Shown: positions 15,966-23,541 of the stretch, in pieces
Layout of the letters: each line of letters starts with the position of its first letter
Position numbering within the stretch: the first letter of the stretch is position 1
DNA from: an uncultured Lachnospiraceae bacterium
GTDB taxonomy: Bacteria; Bacillota; Clostridia; Lachnospirales; Lachnospiraceae
NCBI GenBank assembly: GCA_948470755.1
Contig: CAOKPU010000001.1
Location: 1-64,000 of the forward strand
Length of the DNA stretch: 64,000 bases
Direction: 5' to 3'
Translations under genes and position numbers: made by a program
The notes under the pieces: generated by a model
Database searches by the model: none
What the model was told of the DNA's origin: nothing
What the model saw: the letters and a program-made list of their open reading frames with translations, nothing else

Positions 15966-17603
15966 CTAAGGGGATTCCATAAAGAAGCCGGCATGTATTT
16001 TGAAGTGAATCGTAATATCCCCATCTTTTACGAAAATGGCGTCGATGAGAGAGTAAAGGAGCATTTGCTTCCGGGCGTTATCGGCCTGTCTGAATTCCGC
16101 TTTCCAGTCAGGGCATGGGGCCGTAAATGTTTTTAAGAAGCTTTTTTGGCTGTCTTCCTGCCGGATCAGGCCGGATAGCTTTTTTTCTTGTTGCTGCAGC
16201 TCTTTTAGGGTGGCTTCTTTTTCTTCTAAAATAGAGGATAATTTTTCTGCGCCGAAACAATAGTCCCCCCGGATAGCCGAAGGTATTTTTTCTTCTAACG
16301 TGGAAATGTCAGCCTGTAATGCTTTGATGTCCTTCCGTAGGTTGTTGTAGCCTTTTTTCATAGTTTCCCGGTATTGAATCTGCATCTGAATAAAATCTTC
16401 CGTGAGATCTATGCTTTTTAGCTGTCCTAAATATTTTTCAACCGTCTCCCATACGGCGCATTCCAGATAGCGTTGGGAGTAGCAGGAACGCAGGGCGCAT
16501 TTTTCGGGGCAAAGGTATCTTCCGGTGAAGGAAACTTTTTTTTCGCCGGATTTTGTCTGCCAATGGTTGTAGTAACTGCCGTTTTTTAATTTTTTCCCGC
16601 AGTAGCCGCAAAAGGCCAGGCCGATCAGTGGAAGCCGGCCGGATGTGCGCGAGGGGGCGGCGGATGGCGAGGCGGGGTTTTTTTTGGATGCGTTTATCCC
16701 GGCCTTTCTTGCTTCGCGGATTTCCTGTGCTTTTTCCCAATCCTGTTTGTTTATAATGACCAGTTCCGGTATCTGTTCGCGGGAATAGATCCAGTCTTTC
16801 CGATCCAGCCTTGTAAAGCTGTCATGATGCATTCTCCGGTTTAACGCATAATATCCCATATAAATAGGGTTTTTTAAGATGCTGGCTATTGTGGAAGGTT
16901 TCCATTGCGAGGCGGCGATGGAGGGGATGCCTTCGGCATTTAAGGCATTTGCAATCCTGCTGTATCCCATGCCTTGGCGAATGGCCAAATGGTAGATTTT
17001 TTTCACCACTTCGGCGTCCTTTTCCACGATTTCTAATTTTTTTAAAAGCCTGCCGTGGTTGCTTATCATACCCGAGGGTATCAGCCGGTAGCCAAAGGGG
17101 GCTTTCCCTCCGACAAATTTACCGGATTTGACCAGTTCGGCCTGATGATCCCGTACCCTCATGCCGGTTTTCTTGCTCTCGCCTTCGTTTTGCCAAAAAC
17201 GGATGTAATTCAATAGCTTGTCGATGTGTTCTTCTGTTTTCAGTTGTCCGTCTTTGATTGTCCAGACTTCTATCCCAAGGCGGTTGAGCGCGGCGACATA
17301 GAAGCTGTATTCTTCCTGCCTGCCAATCCTGTCCGACATATAGGTGAGCAATATGTCAAATCGGCCTTCTTCGGCGTCGGCAAGGATTTCCATTAGGACT
17401 TCCCTGTCTTTTGCGCTGTTCTTATAGGCGGATACGGCCTTTTCTATGTATTCTTTATCAAATTTCCAGTCCGGGCGGCCTGATATATATTGGGCGGCTT
17501 CCGCTCTTTGGACGGGAATGTCGTCGTCATGGAGTTGTTGTCTGGAAGATACCCTTAACAGGGTTCTGACTTTTTTAGGTTCCGGATTCATATGGATTAC
17601 CAT
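15966..17603 (-). CDS. Large serine recombinase of the intervening element
   Basis: The protein has about 545 residues. The N-terminal resolvase domain has the nucleophile region RTLLRVSSRQQ (Ser at about 19), with ILLTYMSDRIGR-like helix-E residues. Next come the recombinase domain (GKAPFGYRLIP, ANALNAEGIPSI, ILKNPIYMGYYALNRR), a zinc ribbon (CGYCGKKL...CPEKCALRSC, about 355-395) and a C-terminal coiled coil (about 420-500). This is the build of integrases such as CisA/SpoIVCA and phage serine integrases. The ATG at 17603 is taken with GAGAG upstream; 17591 is a possible alternative. Its product most likely excises the element between the TAC cores, reconstituting the LysM protein gene. Confidence 0.92.
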   Translation of the reverse strand: MVIHMNPEPKKVRTLLRVSSRQQLHDDDIPVQRAEAAQYISGRPDWKFDKEYIEKAVSAYKNSAKDREVLMEILADAEEGRFDILLTYMSDRIGRQEEYSFYVAALNRLGIEVWTIKDGQLKTEEHIDKLLNYIRFWQNEGESKKTGMRVRDHQAELVKSGKFVGGKAPFGYRLIPSGMISNHGRLLKKLEIVEKDAEVVKKIYHLAIRQGMGYSRIANALNAEGIPSIAASQWKPSTIASILKNPIYMGYYALNRRMHHDSFTRLDRKDWIYSREQIPELVIINKQDWEKAQEIREARKAGINASKKNPASPSAAPSRTSGRLPLIGLAFCGYCGKKLKNGSYYNHWQTKSGEKKVSFTGRYLCPEKCALRSCYSQRYLECAVWETVEKYLGQLKSIDLTEDFIQMQIQYRETMKKGYNNLRKDIKALQADISTLEEKIPSAIRGDYCFGAEKLSSILEEKEATLKELQQQEKKLSGLIRQEDSQKSFLKTFTAPCPDWKAEFRQADNARKQMLLYSLIDAIFVKDGDITIHFKIHAGFFMESP

Positions 17604-17678
17604 GCCTTTCTCTCGGCCTGCGGATTTTGGGCCGGCGCTAAAAATATTCAGGCGGTGATGTCCGCAAAGCAAAGAAGT

Positions 17679-17891
17679 TTACTGTGGTTTTTCTCTTTTT
17701 GCCTGCCTGTCATAGGGAATGGGAAAACAATAAGGGTTTCGTAATTCTTTGTCTGTAATCTTACTCATATAAAGTTCTTTTAGGTATCCGAGAAAGTCTT
17801 GTTCGGTTTTTTTGTCCCGTTCTTCAGGAAAAATGACGGTGACTTTAATTTCTTTATTTTGGGATTTCCAGTGGAAAGTTTGGGAGAACAT
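17679..17891 (-). CDS. Small protein of unknown function inside the intervening element
   Basis: This 70-residue charged protein (start MFSQTFHWKSQNKEIKVTV, rich in Lys, Glu, Tyr) ends shortly before the recombinase start, in the same direction. I do not recognise a family. A small protein beside a serine integrase is a reasonable candidate for a recombination directionality factor, but that rests on position alone. The ribosome site is weak. Confidence 0.5.
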   Translation of the reverse strand: MFSQTFHWKSQNKEIKVTVIFPEERDKKTEQDFLGYLKELYMSKITDKELRNPYCFPIPYDRQAKREKPQ

Positions 17892-18005
17892 AGAATATTA
17901 CCTGGAAAGTTTCTGTTTTTATCATTTTATGTGGTTTTATGCAGGGTATTCCGGAATGGGGTTAAAAAGATGGCTGTCTAGGGGGATATTTTCCATGGCA
18001 AAAGG

Positions 18006-18024
18006 TGATTCCCTTACCATTCCG
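18006..18024. other. Junction of the intervening element, N-terminal side
   Basis: The element side ends TGATTCCCT, the core is TAC (18015-18017) and the gene side begins CATTCCG. On the gene strand this converts the Tyr codon TAC into the stop TAA directly after ...TEW. Confidence 0.75.
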
Positions 18025-18643
18025 TATAAACCCTGTTGAGCGCAAATGTAATAATGGCGTAAATATTGGCGGTCAGGGAAGCCTCCGGCCATGTAGGATA
18101 GATTTCGCTGCTGGCTACATTCTTAACATAGTCGGGGAAAGACACCTGTATATTGGAGGCGGCTGAATCAGGCCGTCCAAGGTGTACGGTAATGGGGTTG
18201 GGGATGACGACTTGCCGCAGCACATAAGGCTCTGCAACGGTCCCTTCCGGCTGCCGGGGCGTCTGCATGGCGACGGCAGGCTTCCCGATGGAGATCTCCG
18301 CCTGGAGAGGGCTGCGCTGGGATTCCTGCATCGGTATAAGGGTCATGGGCAGAAGGGCTGTCTCTCCTTCATAGATTGGAATTTGCGAAACATAAAGAGA
18401 GTTGAACCCGGATGCCCGGGCAAGGACGCTGTAGCTTGCAAACGGTTCGCCAGTGTAACAGGGGGTCCGGGAAAAACTTTTATCGACTGTTTCCAAAGGG
18501 ACCTTTTGGGTTTCCCCGTTTTCATCTGTGGACAACACATAAACATTATTTCCGCGTCCGTCCATGATCCTGATCTGCACGCCGCTTAATGGAACGGCCT
18601 CACGGGCGGCCCGTACCTGTATTGTTAAATAACCAATTGCCAT
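18014..18643 (-). CDS. N-terminal part of the split spore-type LysM protein
   Basis: The fragment has 209 residues. It begins with a carboxypeptidase-regulatory-like beta domain (about 1-100: GYLTIQVRAAREAVPLSGVQ, STDENGETQKVPLE, GFNSLYVSQIPIYEGETALL). It then enters a SpoIID-like amidase-enhancer region (FPDYVKNVASSEIYPTWP, ALNRVYTEW) and stops abruptly at the element junction. The start at 18643 (MAIGYLTIQ) has GGAG upstream and lacks the unrelated 35 residues of the longer frame. With the element removed it continues into the fragment ending at 14700. Without excision a cell makes only this truncated product. Confidence 0.85.
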   Translation of the reverse strand: MAIGYLTIQVRAAREAVPLSGVQIRIMDGRGNNVYVLSTDENGETQKVPLETVDKSFSRTPCYTGEPFASYSVLARASGFNSLYVSQIPIYEGETALLPMTLIPMQESQRSPLQAEISIGKPAVAMQTPRQPEGTVAEPYVLRQVVIPNPITVHLGRPDSAASNIQVSFPDYVKNVASSEIYPTWPEASLTANIYAIITFALNRVYTEW

Positions 18644-18964
18644 AAGTATCAGATTCTCCTTATTTTCAATATTGTAGACAGATATTTGCAGACCCATAGG
18701 CCGCGAGGCGGATAACTGTTGTTTGCAATTTGGCAGCAGGCGGGTCATGCCGTTATCTGTTTATTGTATAAATATGAAATCAAAAGGGGATCAGTTACAT
18801 TTTTTTCATTTTTATATTTTGCTATCGCAGAAATAGGACCGGGCGTGCTATAATAAGGAAACGCATAGCGGCACGGATGTGCAACGGTAAATTTATGACG
18901 GCATAGGCCTTGCTGAGAGGAGAAGGCGGTAAGGTAAAGTATGCGGAAAGAAAGGGAGAGGGTT
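18644..18964. other. Intergenic region between the LysM gene and glutamine synthetase
   Basis: The region is divergent. A TATAAT at 18849-18854 lies 110 bases before glnA, without a good -35. The leader 18857-18964 shows no riboswitch that I recognise. No gene is supported here. Confidence 0.4.
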
Positions 18965-20395
18965 ATGGACAAAATCGAAAAAATCAGAAAATTATGTGAA
19001 GAAAAACAAATCCGTATGATCGACTTTAAAATGACAGACATTGACGGACGCTGGCGGCATATAACGATTCCGGTTGAGCGGTTCGGGGAGGCTACTTTTA
19101 CTTACGGCATCGGTTTTGATGGTTCCAATTACGGGTATGCCCCTATTGAAAAGAGCGATATGGTATTTTTACCGGATCCGGAAACAGCATATGTAGACCC
19201 GTTTGCGGCAGTACCTACGTTGACGATGTGCGGCAACGTATGCACGATAGGGAAAGGGGAGAATAAACCCTTTGACCAGTATCCGAAGAATGTAAGCCTG
19301 AGGGCGACGGAATATATGAAGGAAAGCGGCATTGCAGATCGGATGGTCATTGGGCCGGAATTTGAATTTTATTTATTTGACAGCGCCCGTTACGAAGTAA
19401 CGCCGCAGCAGTGCGGATACCGGATCGATACGAAACAGGCGGATTGGAACTGCAGCCTGGATGCTGCAGGCAATAATGGATATGAAGTGCCTTATAAAGG
19501 CGGTTACCATGTGGCGGCCCCGCAGGATGTAGGCTACGATTTGCGCAGCAGGATGTGTATGATGATGGAGGATTGGGGGATTAAAGTAAAATATCATCAT
19601 CATGAAGTGGGCGGGCCGGGCCAGATGGAAATAGAAGTGGAGCTGGCGGATATGCCCGCCATGGCGGATAATACCATGATTATTAAATATATTATCAAGA
19701 ATATGGCGGCGCAGGAGGGCAAGACGGCCACATTCCTTCCCAAGCCGATATATCAGGAAGCGGGAAGCGGTATGCATGTACACATGCTGCTGCTTAAGGA
19801 CGGGAAGCCTTTATTCTATGATGAGGACGGTTATTCGGGGCTGAGCCGGACTGCGCATTACTTTATCGGCGGTTTGTTAAAACATATTGCATCTTTGTGC
19901 GCGTTTACCAATCCGTCTACAAATTCTTTTAAGCGGCTTGTTCCCGGGTATGAGGCGCCGGTAACGATCGGTTATGCAACTTCCAACCGGAGCGCGGTCA
20001 TCCGTATTCCGGCTTATGCGAAGTCGCCGGAGACGAAGCGGTTTGAACTGCGCAACCCGGATGCAACGGCAAACCCATATTATGCATATGCGGCGATCCT
20101 GATGGCAGGGCTGGATGGAATTGAGAATAAGATCGACCCGGCGGAAAACGGCTGGGGGCCTTATGATTTTAATTTATATACGTTGTCCGAAGAAGAGCAG
20201 AAAAAGATTAAAGGCCTGCCGAAGTCATTAGGCGAGGCTTTGGATGCGCTGGAAACAGATCATGAATATCTGACGAAGGGGGGAGTATTTCCGCAGCGGC
20301 TGATTGATGTCTGGGTAGCGCGTAAGAGGGCGGAATTGAAGAAGTTAGAGCAGATTCCGAATCCCGCGGAGTTTAAGATGTATTATGACCTGTAA
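18965..20395 (+). CDS. glnA: Glutamine synthetase, type I
   Basis: The protein has 476 residues and makes glutamine from glutamate, ammonia and ATP as a cytoplasmic dodecamer. The beta-grasp N-terminus (RMIDFKMTDIDGRWRHITIP) is followed by the catalytic domain, with FGIDGSS-like GIGFDGSNYGY, metal ligands in GPEFEFYLF and GGPGQMEIEVE, GSGMHVHMLL, and the arginine flap ...RNPDATANPYYAYAA. The start at 18965 has GGAGAGG immediately upstream. A Tyr sits in FNLYTLSEEE, the position equivalent to the adenylylation loop of the enterobacterial enzyme, though no adenylyltransferase is near. No GlnR or PII gene adjoins. Confidence 0.93.
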   Translation: MDKIEKIRKLCEEKQIRMIDFKMTDIDGRWRHITIPVERFGEATFTYGIGFDGSNYGYAPIEKSDMVFLPDPETAYVDPFAAVPTLTMCGNVCTIGKGENKPFDQYPKNVSLRATEYMKESGIADRMVIGPEFEFYLFDSARYEVTPQQCGYRIDTKQADWNCSLDAAGNNGYEVPYKGGYHVAAPQDVGYDLRSRMCMMMEDWGIKVKYHHHEVGGPGQMEIEVELADMPAMADNTMIIKYIIKNMAAQEGKTATFLPKPIYQEAGSGMHVHMLLLKDGKPLFYDEDGYSGLSRTAHYFIGGLLKHIASLCAFTNPSTNSFKRLVPGYEAPVTIGYATSNRSAVIRIPAYAKSPETKRFELRNPDATANPYYAYAAILMAGLDGIENKIDPAENGWGPYDFNLYTLSEEEQKKIKGLPKSLGEALDALETDHEYLTKGGVFPQRLIDVWVARKRAELKKLEQIPNPAEFKMYYDL

Positions 20396-20407
20396 AGGCG
20401 GAAGGAT

Positions 20408-20506
20408 ATGGAATGCGTTGAAAAAACTGTCCTGCGTGCAATAAAAGGAACAGTAATTGAAAAATCGCTGCGTGGCCATGACGTCCTGAAAGAGGGGATG
20501 ATTTAG
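20408..20506 (+). other. Short ORF after glnA, doubtful
   Basis: A 32-codon frame (MECVEKTVLRAIKGTVIEKS...) starts 13 bases after glnA with a purine-rich leader. It is unrecognised; a leader or remnant is equally likely. Confidence 0.25.
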
Positions 20507-20525
20507 GATGCGGACGGTTTGAAGA

Positions 20526-21257
20526 TTAATGTATCGCCGGCCGTCTTGTGGCATTATCCTGAAAGCGGAAGTAGTCGGGCCTATGACGGGATTGGGTATA
20601 TTCAAACATAACCCCGTCGCTGTTATAGGTCTGGCTGCTGACTACGGCGAGGCAGTTGTAATCGCCCAGCTCCAGGTATTTTTCATCTATCTGGGTCATT
20701 TTTTCCACAGTCATGATCCGCTTGCTCGTGACGATGGAGATGTGCAGGGTGTTTTCCAGATATTCATAAATGGAATTTTCCGCGATCTCCGGCGTCAGGG
20801 ATGTAACTACGCTTTTTAAAAAATAGTTATGGTTGAGGATGAGGGCTTTATCGTCCAGATAGTGGAGGCGTTGCAGATAGTAAAGTTGTGAACCGGGTAA
20901 AAACCCGGTTTTTTTGGCGATTTTTTCGTCAGCCGTCAATTCGGTAAAGCAGATCACCTTTGTGGTGGGGACTTGATGGTTGCGCAGGGCGGATTCTTTG
21001 AAAGATTCGATTCCGCCTAAAGTAAACGAAGCCTGCTGGGCCGGTTCAAAAATATTGCGTACGCCTTTGCCCTGCATGGTTTGGACATAACCGTCCGTAA
21101 CCAGGGAACGGATGGCGCGGCGGACGGTATTGCGGGAGCAGCCGTAATGAAGGATTAATTGGTTTTCGGAGGGGAGAAGCTCTTGGAATTCATACTCCCC
21201 ATTTTCTATTTTTGCTTTCAAGTCTTTATAAATATCATCGTATTTTGCTTTCGGCAT
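20526..21257 (-). CDS. treR: GntR/UTRA-family trehalose operon repressor
   Basis: The protein has 243 residues. The N-terminal winged helix (KYDDIYKDLKAKIENGEYEF, LPSENQLILHYGCSRNTVRR, GYVQTMQGKG) is joined to a UTRA effector domain (about 90-235) that in TreR binds trehalose-6-phosphate. The ATG at 21257 is seven bases from GGAG and is preferred to the one four codons upstream. The gene is divergent from the trehalose PTS and phosphotrehalase genes. Three copies of its likely operator lie between them, one on its own side, so it represses both itself and the operon. Confidence 0.9.
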   Translation of the reverse strand: MPKAKYDDIYKDLKAKIENGEYEFQELLPSENQLILHYGCSRNTVRRAIRSLVTDGYVQTMQGKGVRNIFEPAQQASFTLGGIESFKESALRNHQVPTTKVICFTELTADEKIAKKTGFLPGSQLYYLQRLHYLDDKALILNHNYFLKSVVTSLTPEIAENSIYEYLENTLHISIVTSKRIMTVEKMTQIDEKYLELGDYNCLAVVSSQTYNSDGVMFEYTQSRHRPDYFRFQDNATRRPAIH

Positions 21258-21295
21258 AGTAATCTCCATTCTTGTGCAGTAAACCCTTTTCCGGT

Positions 21296-21311
21296 TCTTG
21301 TTTAAACATTA
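21296..21311. promoter_or_regulatory. TreR operator, regulator side
   Basis: TCTTGTTTAAACATTA is the same palindrome type as at 21439 and 21476. Confidence 0.55.
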
Positions 21312-21435
21312 TGATTTTATTATATGAAAGGGGACGGGTTTGTCAATGGGGCGTATGCATCCCGCAGAGGAATCTTTGATTTGCAGGAACGGATTTGCCA
21401 AAAGAAACCCCTTCTTAATAAATTTTTAAAAATTG

Positions 21436-21464
21436 TTGACATGTTTAAACAAGTATGATATAAA
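21436..21464 (+). promoter_or_regulatory. Promoter of the trehalose operon
   Basis: TTGACA (21436-21441), a 17-base spacer and TATAAA (21459-21464). A TreR-type palindrome fills the spacer, an ideal place for repression. Confidence 0.8.
21439..21454. promoter_or_regulatory. TreR operator within the promoter
   Basis: ACATGTTTAAACAAGT overlaps the -35 box and spacer. Confidence 0.65.
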
Positions 21465-21475
21465 TAAAACATAGA

Positions 21476-21491
21476 ACTTGTTTGAACAAGT
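21476..21491. promoter_or_regulatory. TreR operator at the transcription start
   Basis: ACTTGTTTGAACAAGT has seven-base arms (ACTTGTT / AACAAGT) and lies 37 bases downstream of the first site. Confidence 0.7.
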
Positions 21492-21526
21492 AGAAACGGA
21501 TAATCAATTATGAAGGAGGATAACTT

Positions 21527-23503
21527 ATGGGCAAATATGCGGAAGACGCAAAAGAGCTTCTTGGCTTGGTGGGTGGAAAAGGGAATATAGCGGCGGTGTC
21601 GCATTGTATGACGCGTATGCGTTTTGTTTTGAACGATCCATCGAAGGCGGATGTGAAGGGGATTGAAGCGATGAAGGCAGTAAAGGGAAGCTTCACACAG
21701 TCCGGGCAGTTTCAGGTGATCATAGGGAATACGGTGGCGGATTTTTATAATGATTTTGTTGCGGTGGCGGGAATAGAAGGGGTGTCCAAGGATGCGGTAA
21801 AGCAGGCGGCAAAGCAAAACCAGAACGTGCTGCAGAGGATCGTAACGGCGCTGGCGGAAATATTCGCCCCGCTGATTCCGGCGATTATTACGGGAGGCCT
21901 TATTCTGGGATTTCGGAACTGCATTGACAGTTTGTACTTATTTGAGAACGGAACGAAAACATTATGCGATATCAGCCAGTTTTGGGCAGGAATTGACAGT
22001 TTTCTCTGGCTGATAGGGGAAGCGGTATTCCATATGCTTCCGGTGGGCATTTGCTGGTCGGTAACAAAGAAAATGGGTACTACGCAGATGCTTGGCATTG
22101 TCCTTGGGCTTACGCTGGTATCGGGGCAATTGCTGAATGCCTATGCGGTGGCAGGGACGGCGGCAGGCGATATCCCCGCATGGGATTTTGGCGGGTTCAG
22201 GGTGAACATGATCGGCTATCAGGCACAAGTGATCCCGGCTATCCTGGCTGCGTTTACGCTTGTTTATTTGGAGAGGTTTTTCAGAAAGGTTACTCCTCAG
22301 GTGATTTCTATGATAGTGGTGCCGTTTTGCAGCCTGCTTTTGGCGGTTATCGCAGCGCATTTTGTACTTGGGCCGATTGGATGGAAAATCGGTTCCGTTA
22401 TTTCCGCAGTGGTATACGCCGGAATCACGGGTTCATTTAAAGTTATTTTTGGAGCGGTTTTTGGTTTTGTCTATGCGCCTCTTGTTATTACGGGACTCCA
22501 TCATATGTCCAATGCCATTGACCTGCAGTTGATAGCGGATTACGGCGGAACGATGTTATGGCCGATGATCGCTTTGTCCAATATAGCACAGGGATCCGCA
22601 GTCCTTGGTATGATCGCACTGCAAAGAAAGGATGCGGAGGCGCAGGAAGTAAATGTTCCGGCATGTATCTCCTGTTACCTTGGCGTAACGGAACCGGCAA
22701 TTTTCGGCGTGAATTTGAAGTTTGCTTATCCTTTTGTCTGCGGTATGATCGGCTCGGCCTGTGCGGCAATCGTTTGTGTGGCTACAGGCACTACGGCAAA
22801 TGCGATCGGCGTAGGCGGGCTGCCCGGGATCCTTTCCATACAGCCAAGGTATATGGCCAGCTTTGCGGTCTGCATGATCATTGCGGCCGGAGTACCGTTT
22901 CTTCTCACCTTCATGACCGGAAAAAGGAAGATGGGGATTGCAGGAGAAAGCACACAGAATGGGAAGGATCTGGCAGGGGACGGCAATGGGCAAAGTGCAG
23001 AAAAAATAAGCGGGGCGGCCGGTTCGTCAACGGCAGGGGAAGGACTGAAGGAATGGAAGGCGTTCTTAACGGGAAAGGTAATTGAGTTGAAGGAAGTGGG
23101 GGATGGAGTCTTCTCGGAAGGGATAATGGGCGAAGGGCTTGCAATCGTGCCGGAAAATGATATCCTTTATGCACCGGCAGATGGTATTATATCAGTATTG
23201 ATGGATGAATCCCGCCATGCCTGCGGCATGAGGCTGAAAAACGGTATGGAGATCCTGCTGCATATAGGGATTGATACCGTGGACATGAAGGGAGATGGGT
23301 TTGAATATCTGGTAAAAGAAGGGGAAGAAGTGAAGGCGGGCGCTGCATTGATCCGGTTTGACAGGGATAAGATCAAAGCGGCGGGACATCCGGATACGAC
23401 CGTTTGCATCGTTACAGAACCAGGGGAGGGGAAGGGGGTTTCTTTCCGCACGGGGATGGATGCATTGGCCGGGAAGACGGTAGTTGCTGCTTTGGATGAA
23501 TGA
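21527..23503 (+). CDS. treP: PTS trehalose transporter, fused EIIBCA
   Basis: This 658-residue membrane protein imports trehalose and phosphorylates it to trehalose-6-phosphate. EIIB comes first (phosphorylated Cys27 in SHCMTRMRF), then EIIC with about ten membrane segments (about 105-460, including GLHHMSNAIDLQLIA and GVTEPAIFGVNLKF), then an EIIA of the glucose type (about 505-655; His residues in DESRHACGMRL and LLHIGIDTVD). Many relatives lack the EIIA part, so the fusion makes this permease self-sufficient after HPr. AAGGAGG precedes the start. Phosphotrehalase follows 38 bases later. Confidence 0.92.
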   Translation: MGKYAEDAKELLGLVGGKGNIAAVSHCMTRMRFVLNDPSKADVKGIEAMKAVKGSFTQSGQFQVIIGNTVADFYNDFVAVAGIEGVSKDAVKQAAKQNQNVLQRIVTALAEIFAPLIPAIITGGLILGFRNCIDSLYLFENGTKTLCDISQFWAGIDSFLWLIGEAVFHMLPVGICWSVTKKMGTTQMLGIVLGLTLVSGQLLNAYAVAGTAAGDIPAWDFGGFRVNMIGYQAQVIPAILAAFTLVYLERFFRKVTPQVISMIVVPFCSLLLAVIAAHFVLGPIGWKIGSVISAVVYAGITGSFKVIFGAVFGFVYAPLVITGLHHMSNAIDLQLIADYGGTMLWPMIALSNIAQGSAVLGMIALQRKDAEAQEVNVPACISCYLGVTEPAIFGVNLKFAYPFVCGMIGSACAAIVCVATGTTANAIGVGGLPGILSIQPRYMASFAVCMIIAAGVPFLLTFMTGKRKMGIAGESTQNGKDLAGDGNGQSAEKISGAAGSSTAGEGLKEWKAFLTGKVIELKEVGDGVFSEGIMGEGLAIVPENDILYAPADGIISVLMDESRHACGMRLKNGMEILLHIGIDTVDMKGDGFEYLVKEGEEVKAGAALIRFDRDKIKAAGHPDTTVCIVTEPGEGKGVSFRTGMDALAGKTVVAALDE

Positions 23504-23541
23504 TAGGGCAGAATATATAATAATATCTGGAGGAATGGAAA

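Larger units (their letters stand above)
15886..18017 (-). mobile_element. Skin-like intervening element carrying a large serine recombinase
   Basis: The element separates the two halves of one gene. Removing 2,129 bases between the shared TAC cores restores the reading frame exactly (Trp-Tyr-Arg at the join). Joining the element ends gives TGATTCC-CTTACGCC-GGAATCA, a seven-base inverted repeat about the core, as expected for a serine-recombinase attP. The rejoined gene site contains GGTACC at the core. Contents: a large serine recombinase and a 70-codon ORF, both in the same direction as the host gene. The arrangement parallels sigK/skin-type elements that are excised in the mother cell during sporulation. 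Timing is inferred from the host gene type. Confidence 0.85.

Noticed and set aside
14700..18643. Two LysM-protein fragments as a simple pseudogene
   Set aside because: Exact in-frame junction, intact recombinase and a symmetric reconstructed attP favour a reversible or excisable interruption over decay.
18857..18964. Glutamine-type riboswitch before glnA
   Set aside because: No conserved core of any glutamine riboswitch could be identified in the leader.
22488..23174. Several antisense and frame-shifted ORFs in the trehalose permease
   Set aside because: Low-complexity shadows of a GC-rich coding region; the permease frame is continuous.
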